Origin: Butyrivibrio sp. AE2015
Lineage (GTDB): Bacteria; Bacillota; Clostridia; Lachnospirales; Lachnospiraceae
Reading direction: 5' to 3'
NCBI RefSeq assembly: GCF_000420825.1
Contig: NZ_ATVR01000015.1
Span: forward strand, 1 to 64,000
DNA length: 64,000 nucleotides
The notes below the pieces were generated by a model that saw only the letters and a program-made list of their open reading frames with translations, was not told the DNA's origin and ran no database searches. Of this stretch, positions 16,884 to 26,449 are shown one piece after another; within the stretch, counting starts at the first letter, position 1; every line of letters begins with the position of its first letter. The translations under genes and the position numbers were made by a program.

Positions 16884-17408
16884 TTAATCGATTTGATGAG
16901 GTCCCTCTGGTATTCCGCTACCAAAGCCACTCAAAATATTCTGGAAATCGCCTGAAATATCAACTGATGCCGGTGTAATAATGAAGATGTATCTTGATAT
17001 CTTCTGAAGATTACCTGAAATTGCAAAAGTTGAACCTGATGTAAAATCTATGATCCTCTGTGCGATATCTACGTCAAGACCTTCTAAATTAAGCACAACT
17101 GTGCGATTTGCTAAAAGTGTTTCTGTTATCTCCCTTGCATCCTCAACAGAAGTAGGTTTGATCACGCAAACTTCCATACCGGCAGCTGATAAAGCTTTCT
17201 TTGACCTGGATGGAACAACCTTTGGTGCAGGCTTTTTTGCTTTTTCCTCGGAAACATCAATAGTGGGATCATCCTTACCAATTGGAGCCTGATTATTTAT
17301 TGACTCGATCTTGGATCCACCATCATAATAAGTGTCATCCTCGTCATAATAACCATCTTCATCCCCATTAAGCTGAATTGCTTTTAAGAATTTATCCATT
17401 ACACTCAT
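16884..17408 (-). CDS. sepF: Cell division protein SepF
   Basis: A 174-residue FtsZ-membrane tether. The N-terminal MSVMDKFLKAIQL is a short amphipathic membrane helix; an acidic Tyr/Asp linker follows; the SepF core (about 80-165) holds ITETLLANRTVVLNLEGLD and RIIDFTSGSTFAISG. The usual ylmD/ylmE neighbours are missing here. It has its own promoter and terminator, so it is a single-gene unit. Confidence 0.93.
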   Translation of the reverse strand: MSVMDKFLKAIQLNGDEDGYYDEDDTYYDGGSKIESINNQAPIGKDDPTIDVSEEKAKKPAPKVVPSRSKKALSAAGMEVCVIKPTSVEDAREITETLLANRTVVLNLEGLDVDIAQRIIDFTSGSTFAISGNLQKISRYIFIITPASVDISGDFQNILSGFGSGIPEGPHQID

Positions 17409-17456
17409 TTTATCTAATGCTCCTCACATTTATTTTTCCCAACAAAATCTCATATA

Positions 17457-17486
17457 ATATTATCGTAGTTTTACGTATTATGTCAA
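17457..17486 (-). promoter_or_regulatory. Promoter of sepF
   Basis: TTGACA (17486-17481) and TAATAT (17462-17457) on the minus strand with an 18-base spacer, 49 bases before the sepF start. The spacer contains a small near-palindrome around CGTAGTTTTACG. Confidence 0.65.
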
Positions 17487-17520
17487 ATTTATATGGTATT
17501 TTTAAACAAATTTAAATTTT

Positions 17521-19143
17521 TTATACTTGAGAAGATACCGCTCCTGATGAATCATCAGATGCGTCTTCCGTAGACTCTTCAGTAGATTCCTCACTTACTT
17601 CATCAGATGACTCGCTTGAAGAAGCAGCAGAATCTTCATATGCGGCTGTATCAGATGAGTCCTGAGCGCTATTATCATCCGAGCTACTCTCATACGAACT
17701 CTCATCTATGCCTTCACTTTCATCTCCTGAACTGTCAGATGCCTCATCTGCATTACCGGAATTCTCATCAACTGTAGATGAATCAAGAACAATGTAGTCA
17801 TACACATTAAGTCCATACATAGTATTGGAACGAACTATGGCGTATTCATCGTTCTGATAAAGTATCTTTACCTGTCTGAAATCTGCATAGCCTTTGTTTA
17901 TATTATAAACCCCAATAAGAGTATCTGTCTTACTAACTGTATATCTTTCGTTGGAATCAGGCTTAATAAGCGTATCGCCAGCCCTTAATGTATCAGTATC
18001 AATATAATACTCGGTATCTGTCTCATTATATACATTAAGAGAAACAAACTCAGTAGTAGCATTTCCCTGTTCATCGTACTTTTCTCTAAGAACTCCGGAG
18101 GTATTATCATTATTACTTATAAGATAAGCCTTAGGAATCAGGAAAAAACTCTTATTTACAATTGATGAATTAGGAATCTTAAGTCCTGTCTCATCCTCTG
18201 TTATAAGCTCGACATTTAAAAATCTGTCCCTGCAGAATGTGATCATGGAATTGGTAAATGTGAGCTGAACAAAGCTTTGGCCATCAACATTGGTATAGGT
18301 AGTGACCTTACCCCAGGATTCATCCTGGTTTTTAATGAATCTTACCTTGATATATTCAAGCTCCTCAAATTCCTGCAGTCTTTCAGGATCTTGCTCATTT
18401 ATGATGATAGACCACTCTTCACTTGTGCAGAGCTTATATACAGGATCTCCTGCCTTAACAAGTGTATTATTGATAAGCTGAGTCTTTTCATAGTTCTTTT
18501 GATCGAGCTTATCCAAAGTCATGGTCTCAAGCGTCAGATCCTCGTATCCATCGATAGAATAAACAACAATTCCTGTATCAGGAGCATTTTTATATCCAAT
18601 GGATGAAAGTGTTCCACTACTTGAATTAAGTGACTGGATATTCTGTAAGATACTGCTGTTTGATAGCTTCTGAACAGTACCATCTATGCTGACCTTAAAA
18701 TCATATACGGTATAGAAATTCTGAGGATCAAAAGATGAATCAAAATTTACTATCTGGCTTCGAAGCTCAGATAAGTCTTCATCCCCAAGTGCAACTTCTT
18801 CAGAACCCTGTGATTTAAGATACTCAAGAAGTTGACCTGACTCATCAACTGTATAAACCAGATTGCCTACTGCAACTCTTCCGCCTTCTGTTGCGAAATA
18901 ATTGACATAGCCTGCATTGTCACTGGTTATGATCTTCTCTGTACGAACAGCCACAGCATCATAAATATTATTTGTTGAAAGAGCTCCCTCTTTAACCTGA
19001 TATCCGACTATATGATCCCTGCGCATATAAGTAATTACACTGATAACGATATATATAGCCATTACAGAAAAGAATATCATTCCAATGTTTATATTATTTA
19101 TATTGCCCGGATATTTTGTTACACGGCTGTTTTTCTTAGCCAT
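17521..19143 (-). CDS. Single-pass HlyD-like/membrane-fusion-type protein next to sepF
   Basis: A 540-residue protein with one membrane segment at about 20-40 and a large outer domain. The region KIITSDNAGYVNYFATEGGRVAVGNLVY resembles the lipoyl/barrel-sandwich fold of HlyD adaptors. A similar second half is seen near LRAGDTLIKPDSNERYTV. The last 80 residues are almost only Ser, Asp, Glu and Ala, probably disordered. HlyD adaptors normally pair with an ABC or RND exporter, but none is adjacent; homologues next to sepF in Clostridia are often annotated this way. A role in division or wall assembly is possible from location but is not shown. Confidence 0.7.
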   Translation of the reverse strand: MAKKNSRVTKYPGNINNINIGMIFFSVMAIYIVISVITYMRRDHIVGYQVKEGALSTNNIYDAVAVRTEKIITSDNAGYVNYFATEGGRVAVGNLVYTVDESGQLLEYLKSQGSEEVALGDEDLSELRSQIVNFDSSFDPQNFYTVYDFKVSIDGTVQKLSNSSILQNIQSLNSSSGTLSSIGYKNAPDTGIVVYSIDGYEDLTLETMTLDKLDQKNYEKTQLINNTLVKAGDPVYKLCTSEEWSIIINEQDPERLQEFEELEYIKVRFIKNQDESWGKVTTYTNVDGQSFVQLTFTNSMITFCRDRFLNVELITEDETGLKIPNSSIVNKSFFLIPKAYLISNNDNTSGVLREKYDEQGNATTEFVSLNVYNETDTEYYIDTDTLRAGDTLIKPDSNERYTVSKTDTLIGVYNINKGYADFRQVKILYQNDEYAIVRSNTMYGLNVYDYIVLDSSTVDENSGNADEASDSSGDESEGIDESSYESSSDDNSAQDSSDTAAYEDSAASSSESSDEVSEESTEESTEDASDDSSGAVSSQV

Positions 19144-19172
19144 TTTCCCAACCTTTTATACTTTTTTTACAA

Positions 19173-19205
19173 TATATAAGCCGCGGAAAGCCCGCGGCTT
19201 ATATA
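19173..19205. terminator. Strong GC-rich hairpin between HlyD-like and P-loop genes
   Basis: A 14-bp stem (19173-19186 with 19192-19205) around CCGCGG with a five-base loop. T-runs are weak on both sides, so it may be a terminator, an attenuator, or a processing or stability element. Confidence 0.55.
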
Positions 19206-19220
19206 CATTATACTTTAAAA

Positions 19221-19640
19221 TTAAAGTGAAATTACAACCTTGGATTTAACATTTTCAGGAAGCTCTGATTCATCCATTGAGACACTTAAGATGAAATCAA
19301 TATTGAACTTCTCAGAAAGCTTTTCGAGTTTGTCAATAGTTTCTGTTATGTCCTTGCCCTCGAGACAAGAGATATTTAAAAATCCATCAAAATACATCTG
19401 TTGGAGATCGTGGTCCTGAGAAATAATACCACTTACGAATCCGATAAACTCATCAGAATTTGAAATCATAAACTCTGGAACTACAATAAGTCTGATCTTA
19501 TTGTTTAATTCATACATGTGCTTGGTGTTCTTATCAAGAAATACTACGCTTCCGAGTACATTCTTAACCTCGGTATTAACCTTGTCCAATAAACATTTTG
19601 TCTTTCCTTTACCCTTTTTCCCAACAATTAACTGAACCAT
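19221..19640 (-). CDS. Small P-loop protein of unknown function
   Basis: A 139-residue protein starting MVQLIVGKKGKGKTKCLLD, which contains a Walker A loop (GKKGKGKT). A candidate Walker B-like strand is LIVVPEFM or NIDFILSVSMDE near the end; no clear catalytic Glu follows. Homologues in Clostridia are labelled ATPase or twitching motility protein, but it is far shorter than PilT and has no other PilT motifs. GGAGGG seven bases upstream favours the ATG at 19640 over the one at 19646. It lies between the HlyD-like gene and the dacA-like gene. Confidence 0.7.
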   Translation of the reverse strand: MVQLIVGKKGKGKTKCLLDKVNTEVKNVLGSVVFLDKNTKHMYELNNKIRLIVVPEFMISNSDEFIGFVSGIISQDHDLQQMYFDGFLNISCLEGKDITETIDKLEKLSEKFNIDFILSVSMDESELPENVKSKVVISL

Positions 19641-19713
19641 CGGCATACCCTCCTGCTAGTTAGAATTTAAATTCTTGTAATAATTATAGAATATTACATG
19701 TTAAAAAACAACT

Positions 19714-20676
19714 CTATTTGGTTATTTCTCCAAGCAAAGATGACATGTCTGAGTAAAGTGTACCGCTGTCTGTATCACGCATGATAACTGCGATGTAAGG
19801 ACTTCCGTTTGTATCTCTTGCAAGCAGGATAAGGCAATGACCGGCAGCAGATGTTGTACCGGTTTTACCTCCAATTACAGTAACACCCATAGGCGCTGAC
19901 TGACTGCCTGAAAGATATGCATTTGTGCTGGATACAGAAACATCTTTTGAGTTTCCTGAAGAATCAAGATAGTTTGTACTGTATTCAGTCATATTTATAA
20001 TTTCACTGAATGTTTCATACTGCATTGCAGCATTGAATATCATATACATATCATAAGCTGTAACATAGTGGTCATCATCAGTTAAACCGTGAGGATTTGT
20101 AAAATGAGAATTTGTAGCTCCGATAGCAAGTGCTTCCTTATTCATCAATTCTGCAAAACCTTCGATGGATCCGCCAATATTGGTGGCAATAAGATTAGCT
20201 ACATCATTAGCTGAATATATGAGAAGTATCCTAAGGGCCTGATCAAGAGTTAATCTGTCACCCTCTTTAAGATTCACCTTTTGTGCTCCGCTTTCATTTA
20301 CATAGACATTACTGTCCGCAACAAGAACCTGATCAAGTTTGCCGTATTTTAAAGCAACAAGAGCAGTCATTACTTTTGTCAGACTTGCAGGATGAACCTG
20401 AAGATTAACATTTTTGGCATATAAAGTTTCTCTGTTATTGAGATCAAAAAGACCGGCACTGACATCAGAAGAAATTACATCCTCATCTCCTGTTATGTCA
20501 CCGCCTGCAACACAAAGATCTGAAGCGAAAGTTGGATAAAAGTAAGTATTTCTGACATCTTCGCTTGATGAAGATACAGCGTACTTTGCAGAATATGAAA
20601 AGTAAGAACAGCCGGTAAGTCCAGTTGTTCCTACTAAAAGACACAATAATAAAGCTATCTTACTTGTACATCTCAC
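19714..20676 (-). CDS. Lipoprotein D-alanyl-D-alanine carboxypeptidase (peptidase S11)
   Basis: A 320-residue DD-carboxypeptidase that trims stem peptides of peptidoglycan. The active-site motifs are all present: SxxK in ASLTKVMTA, SxN in YSANDVANL, and KTG in [12 protein letters not shown]. With the GTG at 20676 as start the protein begins with a short signal and an LTGC lipobox, so it would be membrane anchored by lipid, unlike DacA which uses a C-terminal helix. The frame is open 40 codons further but that region overlaps mgsA. The start overlaps the mgsA stop by 17 bases, giving translational coupling. It is the last gene of the rodA/mre block. Confidence 0.88.
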   Translation of the reverse strand: MRCTSKIALLLCLLVGTTGLTGCSYFSYSAKYAVSSSSEDVRNTYFYPTFASDLCVAGGDITGDEDVISSDVSAGLFDLNNRETLYAKNVNLQVHPASLTKVMTALVALKYGKLDQVLVADSNVYVNESGAQKVNLKEGDRLTLDQALRILLIYSANDVANLIATNIGGSIEGFAELMNKEALAIGATNSHFTNPHGLTDDDHYVTAYDMYMIFNAAMQYETFSEIINMTEYSTNYLDSSGNSKDVSVSSTNAYLSGSQSAPMGVTVIGGKTGTTSAAGHCLILLARDTNGSPYIAVIMRDTDSGTLYSDMSSLLGEITK

Positions 20677-21055
20677 GCCACTCAAAATCTCCCCTATCCA
20701 ATGACTTAAGTAAAAGCTCTGCTGATGCCAGATTGGTGGCAACAGGAATATTATGCATATCACAAAGTGACATAATATTGCTGATATCAGGTTCATGAGA
20801 TTTTACTGTTAATGGATCTCTTAAAAAGATCACAAGATCGATTTCGTTGTGCTCAATTGCTGCTCCAAGTTGCTGAGCACCTCCAAGATGTCCTGCAAGA
20901 TACTTGTGAATTGAAAGATTTGTTACTTCTTCTACAAGTCTTCCTGTAGTTCCTGTGGCATAAAGATCATTTCTACTAAGAATTCCTCTATAAGCTATGC
21001 AGAAATTCTGCATAAGTTTCTTTTTCGCATCATGTGCAATTAAAGCTATATTCAT
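20660..21055 (-). CDS. mgsA: Methylglyoxal synthase
   Basis: A 131-residue enzyme that converts dihydroxyacetone phosphate to methylglyoxal and phosphate. The family signature is seen in [41 protein letters not shown] and [16 protein letters not shown]; the phosphate-binding TGTTG and catalytic Asp in FLRDPL are intact. Placement after rodA is common in Clostridia. It follows rodA by five bases. Confidence 0.95.
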   Translation of the reverse strand: MNIALIAHDAKKKLMQNFCIAYRGILSRNDLYATGTTGRLVEEVTNLSIHKYLAGHLGGAQQLGAAIEHNEIDLVIFLRDPLTVKSHEPDISNIMSLCDMHNIPVATNLASAELLLKSLDRGDFEWREMYK

Positions 21056-21060
21056 ATACT

Positions 21061-22185
21061 TTAACCTCTCCCCAAAATATATTTATTTCCTTGAAGTCTG
21101 ACATTTAGCACGAAGCCAATGCCTACATAAACACTTAAAAGCGAAGTTAGACCGGCACTTACGAAAGGAAGTGGAAGTCCTGTATTAGGCAAGACTCCGG
21201 TTGCAACTCCTATGTTTATAATTCCCTGGAAGCCAATCCAGCCTCCAACGCCGGCAGCAATTACTTCACCCGCTTTATCCTTGGCCCTCATTGAGATCAT
21301 GAAGCATTCAATGGCAATACCAAGAATCAAAACCACAACAATACATGCCCCAATGAAACCAAACTCTTCACCGATAACAGTGAAAATGAAGTCTGTCTGG
21401 GACTCTGATATAAATCCGCCATTAAGAACAGAGCTTATCTCATTGGTGTTATAACCCTTGCCGTAAAGCTGACCTGAACCAATAGCCATCATAGAATTAA
21501 GTGTCTGATAAGCCTCAGAATTAGCATACTCTTCAGGATGTAGCCATGCAAGAATTCTACGCTGCTGATAGTCCTTAAGAATACTGCTGTCTTCCTGAAC
21601 AGCATTATAAATTATAAATAATACTGAAGGAATAGAAACAGATAAAACAAAGACGACTAACTTCCAATTCACCCCGGCAACAAAGATCATTGATGAAAAA
21701 ATCATCATTACCATTATGCATGTTGAAAGGTCGGGCTGCTTAAAGATAAGCCCCAAGGGAAGCGCAAGCAGTGCCAAGCAAATCAGAACAAAGCTTATGT
21801 TCTTAACTTTGTCCTTATATTTCATGATAAACTGAGCATAAAATAAAATCAATAAAATTTTGGCCGCCTCAGATGGCTGGAATGTTATTCCAAATAGATT
21901 TATCCATCTTTGAGCTCCGTTTGTGCTGCTTCCCAAAGGAGATAAAACAAGGCCCAAAAGAGCTACATTCAATATATAAAACGGAATATAAAGTTTTATC
22001 AAAAACGAATAATCAAGTAGTGAAATAAAAACCATTAAAACCACGCCAAAGACCATACCTGCTGTCTGTTTGGAGACATAGGACGGGTTAGCTGAGCTGA
22101 TAGCCATTATTCCAAATATTGTAAGACCAATTACCATTATGACCAAAGGAAAGTCATAATCCATTATCTTGTATTTCTTTAACAT
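21061..22185 (-). CDS. rodA: Rod-shape SEDS glycosyltransferase RodA
   Basis: A 374-residue polytopic protein of the FtsW/RodA/SpoVE family, polymerising lipid II with PBP2. About ten membrane segments are visible. SEDS motifs include [31 protein letters not shown], and near the C terminus [26 protein letters not shown] four bases before the ATG at 22185 sets the start; an in-frame extension of 50 codons upstream lies inside PBP2 and is dismissed. The preceding PBP2 gene ends ten bases earlier. Confidence 0.93.
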   Translation of the reverse strand: MLKKYKIMDYDFPLVIMVIGLTIFGIMAISSANPSYVSKQTAGMVFGVVLMVFISLLDYSFLIKLYIPFYILNVALLGLVLSPLGSSTNGAQRWINLFGITFQPSEAAKILLILFYAQFIMKYKDKVKNISFVLICLALLALPLGLIFKQPDLSTCIMVMMIFSSMIFVAGVNWKLVVFVLSVSIPSVLFIIYNAVQEDSSILKDYQQRRILAWLHPEEYANSEAYQTLNSMMAIGSGQLYGKGYNTNEISSVLNGGFISESQTDFIFTVIGEEFGFIGACIVVVLILGIAIECFMISMRAKDKAGEVIAAGVGGWIGFQGIINIGVATGVLPNTGLPLPFVSAGLTSLLSVYVGIGFVLNVRLQGNKYILGRG

Positions 22186-22195
22186 TTTTCCCCCA

Positions 22196-25054
22196 TTAAT
22201 CGGCGTTTGTAGCACCATCCTGAAGTTCTCTTGCTGTACCTGAAAGAATATCATCCTCATCTCTAAGTTCAAAGTAATAAGAAAGAGCTTCTTTTGTGAT
22301 CTGTGCAGCATAGCTTGAGGTATAACCATAAGCAATTCGTGTTGCTATTGCAATTTCAGGCTTTTCATAAGGTGCATAACAAATAAAGAGTGAGTGGTTT
22401 GGTCTGCTCTTTGATTCCTGCGCTGTACCTGTCTTACCGGCTACGTTAACTCCAAGATTTGCATAATAGGATTTGTCCTGTACAACCTGTCTCATACCTA
22501 AATGAATAGCATTCCAGTAAGACTGTGGCATATCGATAGTATTTCTGACAGATGCACTGTACTCTTCAAGCAGATTGCCGCTTGAATCAGTAGTTTTATC
22601 TATAAGAGAAAGATTATAACATGTACCACTGTTTGCAATAGTTGTTACATATCTTGCAAGTCCTATAGTTGTATATGAATGACTACCCTGTCCAATAGCA
22701 GAACGTACAGCGTCCTGATCTGATACAGAAGGCTCTGATTCTGCAATTTCTATACCTGATTTTTCTGTGAGGCCATACATATCGGCATACTGGGCAAGTT
22801 TTTCAAGACCGGTTTCTGAGGAATAAGAACTGCCCAAAAGGCCAAGTCTGTAACCAACTTCATAGAAAAATACGTTACATGAATTACGAATACCTCCTGT
22901 AACATTTAAGTTACCGTGCCCACTTGGATAAATCCAACACCTTGGCGGGTGATCAAGCTTATCAAAAATACCTCCGCAGAAAATTGTGGAATCAGTTGTA
23001 ATAACTCCTTCCGTAAGACCTGCTGTAGCAGAAACAATCTTAAATGTTGAACCTGGAGCTGTCTTCTGCTGTGTGGCATAATTGTACAGAGGATTTGATT
23101 TGTCACTTCTAAGCTTGGCATAGTATTCAGCATCAACGCCGTTTGCCATTTTGTTGTTATCATATCCTGGATACGAAACTATAGCCAGTACATCACCTGA
23201 ATTAACATCTGTAACAACCATTGATCCTGTGCAGGGATCAAGAGCAAGCTGAGCAGGTGTAATATCCAGGTTGGATATCCTGTTAGTCATAAAGGTATAG
23301 GCTGTCTCTCCGCCTCTATCCCATATTCCCTGCTCTTCATCTGACAATGTAACTTTTCCCTGTTCAAGAAGAAGGTTACAAACCTGAGTGCCACTTATGT
23401 TTCCATCCAGTAGAAGATATTTATAGAGTCTTGTCTGGAAATCGTAATCAGATGACATCTTATCAATGATATAATCTACTATCTGAGCAAAGATTTCTTC
23501 AGAATCGGCATACTGATTGTCGATGCTGAGTTTAGAAACATCGATCCAGTTCATGGCGATAGCATATTTTAAATACTCAGTCAGAGAAATTGTCTCATCT
23601 GTTGTCCAGGCAACATATACATCATCTTCTTTATCTACAAGAGTAGAATTGATAACCCCATCGGAATAAAGCATTGATGCAATATGGCTCATGTACCACT
23701 GATATTCACTGCTAAGGGCATTATAAGGAGTTTTTACAGTTTCAAATTCTTCCCTGAGTCTTGAAAGAACTGTAGCATTCTTACTTGTGAATGCTTCATA
23801 TACTGCTTTCTCTGTTTCTTTTGCGTCATCCTCAGCAAAATGAGGTATGTCCACAACATCGTTATCAAAAATTGCATAATAAACGTCGTAAATCGGGATA
23901 ACAATGCTGCTTGAACTACTTGTCTCTGTATATGTGTATGTCTTTACATTCTGGATCTTGGAAACAAGGATACCTGCAAGTGACTGCTCAATAATATCGT
24001 AGCAGGCTTCAGTCAGATCCTTATCAATAGTAAGATAAACATCGTTACCGGCAATAGAATCCACATAATTGCTGGTCTCGATAACCTGACCTGTATTATC
24101 TACGTAAACGGTCTCAGATCCCTTTGTACCCTGAAGTACAGACTCCATAGCCTGCTCAATTCCAGACTTACCAACAGTATCATTAAGTCCATAGCTTGAA
24201 TTTATCTGCTGAAGCTCAGCAAGTTCATCCTCTGAAACCTTACCGGTATAACCAAGAAGATGTGAAAAATACTGCGCATCAACATACTTTCTGGCTGTGT
24301 TCTCCTCAATAGAAACACCTTCAAGCATGCCCAGATTCTCCATAACATCAGCAACTGTCTGATCGCTTACATCAGAAGCAACTGTAGTATCAATGTACTT
24401 CTGATAACTGTTAGAATCCATATTGTAACGAACTGTCAGAATCTTAAGTGCTCTGTCATTGTTATAGCCTCTTCTTGCTACAAAAGAAGAAGAAACTCCT
24501 GGAGTTTCATACTCTCCTACACCAAACTTTTTGCATAGGTCATCAATAACATTCTCAGGAGTTTTTGTCTTTTCCTCGTACTTAAGGTCATTAATAGATG
24601 TATGTCCATAAACATCTGCCAGGAATCTTAGAAGTGAATTTCCTGTGACCTTAAACTCAAATTCATTGCTCTCATTGAGGATAATATTGAAATCCTGATC
24701 TACTGTATCACCATTTTCTTCGATGATATCTATAAGAGCATTTAATGTCTGGTTGATAGCTGTATTTTTGCCGGATCCAGACTTATAAACGTCCTCTATA
24801 GTTACAGAATTGGCAAGTTCATTGTAAGCTAAAAGATTGCCGTTTCTGTCATAGATATTTCCTCTTGTAGCAGCTATAGTCTTTTCTTTTTTTATTCTTA
24901 ACTTAAAGGTATCAAGATAATACTCGCCATTTATTACCTGCAGCGAAAAAAGCCTGTATATCATTACACAGGCTAAAGTAAACAGAACAAAAGAAACTAT
25001 TACTGCTCTGGAAGTTATAAATTTAATAATGTTTTCTTTTACTTCATCAAACAA
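22196..25054 (-). CDS. mrdA: Penicillin-binding protein 2 (transpeptidase), unusually long
   Basis: A class B PBP of 952 residues, well above the usual 600-700. A membrane helix at about 20-40 precedes the dimerisation domain. With numbering from the upstream TTG at 25087, the active site is S680 in PGSTFKIVSA, SCN at 736-738 and KTGTAQ from K885. About 200 extra residues lie between the dimerisation domain and the transpeptidase core (about 395-620), including a Ser-rich patch and acidic helical stretches. No ATG is available near the start: TTG at 25054, with AAGGAG 11 bases upstream, matches family N-termini; TTG at 25087 is an alternative with a weaker site. The start overlaps mreD by eight bases. 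Confidence 0.92.
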   Translation of the reverse strand: MFDEVKENIIKFITSRAVIVSFVLFTLACVMIYRLFSLQVINGEYYLDTFKLRIKKEKTIAATRGNIYDRNGNLLAYNELANSVTIEDVYKSGSGKNTAINQTLNALIDIIEENGDTVDQDFNIILNESNEFEFKVTGNSLLRFLADVYGHTSINDLKYEEKTKTPENVIDDLCKKFGVGEYETPGVSSSFVARRGYNNDRALKILTVRYNMDSNSYQKYIDTTVASDVSDQTVADVMENLGMLEGVSIEENTARKYVDAQYFSHLLGYTGKVSEDELAELQQINSSYGLNDTVGKSGIEQAMESVLQGTKGSETVYVDNTGQVIETSNYVDSIAGNDVYLTIDKDLTEACYDIIEQSLAGILVSKIQNVKTYTYTETSSSSSIVIPIYDVYYAIFDNDVVDIPHFAEDDAKETEKAVYEAFTSKNATVLSRLREEFETVKTPYNALSSEYQWYMSHIASMLYSDGVINSTLVDKEDDVYVAWTTDETISLTEYLKYAIAMNWIDVSKLSIDNQYADSEEIFAQIVDYIIDKMSSDYDFQTRLYKYLLLDGNISGTQVCNLLLEQGKVTLSDEEQGIWDRGGETAYTFMTNRISNLDITPAQLALDPCTGSMVVTDVNSGDVLAIVSYPGYDNNKMANGVDAEYYAKLRSDKSNPLYNYATQQKTAPGSTFKIVSATAGLTEGVITTDSTIFCGGIFDKLDHPPRCWIYPSGHGNLNVTGGIRNSCNVFFYEVGYRLGLLGSSYSSETGLEKLAQYADMYGLTEKSGIEIAESEPSVSDQDAVRSAIGQGSHSYTTIGLARYVTTIANSGTCYNLSLIDKTTDSSGNLLEEYSASVRNTIDMPQSYWNAIHLGMRQVVQDKSYYANLGVNVAGKTGTAQESKSRPNHSLFICYAPYEKPEIAIATRIAYGYTSSYAAQITKEALSYYFELRDEDDILSGTARELQDGATNAD

Positions 25055-25571
25055 ATTTCTTGGCGCTCCTTTGTTCCTTTTCGTCAATTATATTATTGAC
25101 CTTAAGGATGATCGGATAAATAAATATAGCTACGATAGCTGTATACACAACTTCAGGTATTATTACTGTCTGCATGTAATAGCCTATATTAAATTTGGTC
25201 CTGAACAAGAACATCAGGATATAACAGACAAAGCCAAAAACAAAGTCTGATATTGTTATTACCATGATTGGGATAGCAACATTTTGTGAAAAAAAGATAA
25301 TGTGAAGCTTTCCTACAATAAATCCAATATACATGTAGATAAGTGCAAAAAAGCCCAGATATGTTCCAAAGAAAATATCGACTAAAAGGCCGCAAAAAAA
25401 GCCTGTTAAAAGTCCCGCTTTATCTCCCTTGATAAAAGCTGTCGAAGAAGTCATTATCATAAGGACATTGGGCGCTATTCCACCAAAGTCCAGTGCCCTG
25501 AAAAGCGTAGTCTGTAAAATAAATGAAACTATGATAAATATGAAGTTTACAAGTATACGCCTAATATTCAT
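25047..25571 (-). CDS. mreD: Rod-shape-determining protein MreD
   Basis: A 174-residue protein with about five hydrophobic segments and very short loops. Weakly conserved in sequence, but position between mreC and PBP2, length and topology fit MreD. Visible features include FCGLLVDIFFGTYLGFFALIY, a stretch typical of the family. It follows mreC by eight bases. Confidence 0.9.
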   Translation of the reverse strand: MNIRRILVNFIFIIVSFILQTTLFRALDFGGIAPNVLMIMTSSTAFIKGDKAGLLTGFFCGLLVDIFFGTYLGFFALIYMYIGFIVGKLHIIFFSQNVAIPIMVITISDFVFGFVCYILMFLFRTKFNIGYYMQTVIIPEVVYTAIVAIFIYPIILKVNNIIDEKEQRSAKKFV

Positions 25572-25579
25572 AAAAAATC

Positions 25580-26449
25580 TTAATTTCCACCATTATTCTT
25601 AACTTGTAATATCACCAGTACTTCATTCATATGTTCAAAGTCCACTGCAGGAGAAAGAGTTCCTGACTTAGTAAGATTATTTGAATCATCTTCCAAAGTA
25701 GAAATATATCCTATCAGAATTCCGGGAAGATACTTATCACTGATATTTGAAGTTACTATCTTGTCACCGATGCTGACCTTATCTGCATCATCAACAAGTT
25801 TAGAAAAGCTTATATATCCACTTCTGTAGAGCTCTAGGTCTCCTGTAACGATAAGGTTATCAGAAGAAGAAAGAACCATTCCGCTCACAGCAGAATTATC
25901 AGCTATTATAGACTGAACCTTTGCCCAGTCTGGTCCAACGTCAATTACTCTTCCAACAAGACCTGCACCTGCAATGACATTCATATCGATTGCAATACCA
26001 TCATCAGAGCCCTTATCTATAACAAAAGAATAATACCAGTTGCCCGCATCCTTGGCGATGATCCTGGCTCCGGTCTTAGGGTAATCACTATATTTTGAAT
26101 CAAGTTCATATAATTCACGAAGCTCAGTGAGCTCATATTTTTCCTGTTCCAGGTTTGTATTGGCAATAGTGAGCTCATCTATCTGACTCTTTAGTCTCTC
26201 GTTTTCATCAAGAAGCTGTGTGATGGAGGCAAGTTTATCTGTAGTCTCTTTTATATAGCTTGAACAGATTGTGATTCCCTTTTGAAATGGCACAACAAAA
26301 ACACCTGCAAACGAGTTCAAAGGACCCGTAAACAGATTAGTGTTAAATGTAATAACAATTAACGCCGTACATAGAATTGTTAAAATAAAGAGGAGATATT
26401 TACTTGGAAGGGTAAATTCTTCTCCTCTTTGCCTTATGATGGGACTCAT
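25580..26449 (-). CDS. mreC: Rod-shape-determining protein MreC
   Basis: A 289-residue protein with one membrane segment at about 20-40, a coiled coil at about 70-115 (LLDENERLKSQIDELTIAN) and the beta-barrel domain of MreC beyond, including ARIIAKDAGNWYYSFVIDKG and AGLVGRVIDVGPDWAKVQSI. It scaffolds PBP2 and RodA outside the membrane. It abuts mreB directly. Confidence 0.94.
   Translation of the reverse strand: MSPIIRQRGEEFTLPSKYLLFILTILCTALIVITFNTNLFTGPLNSFAGVFVVPFQKGITICSSYIKETTDKLASITQLLDENERLKSQIDELTIANTNLEQEKYELTELRELYELDSKYSDYPKTGARIIAKDAGNWYYSFVIDKGSDDGIAIDMNVIAGAGLVGRVIDVGPDWAKVQSIIADNSAVSGMVLSSSDNLIVTGDLELYRSGYISFSKLVDDADKVSIGDKIVTSNISDKYLPGILIGYISTLEDDSNNLTKSGTLSPAVDFEHMNEVLVILQVKNNGGN

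Noticed and set aside
17461..17476. Similarity between TATCGTAGTTTTA near sepF and the MarR operator
   Set aside because: Only about a dozen bases match, without the second arm of the palindrome, so chance is likely.
20677..20796. Forty-codon extension of the D-alanyl-D-alanine carboxypeptidase
   Set aside because: It overlaps mgsA, and starting at the GTG at 20676 gives a clean signal with an LTGC lipobox.
22186..22335. Extended N terminus of RodA
   Set aside because: It overlaps the end of PBP2 in another frame; the first 50 residues do not resemble RodA and a GGGGGA site precedes the ATG at 22185.
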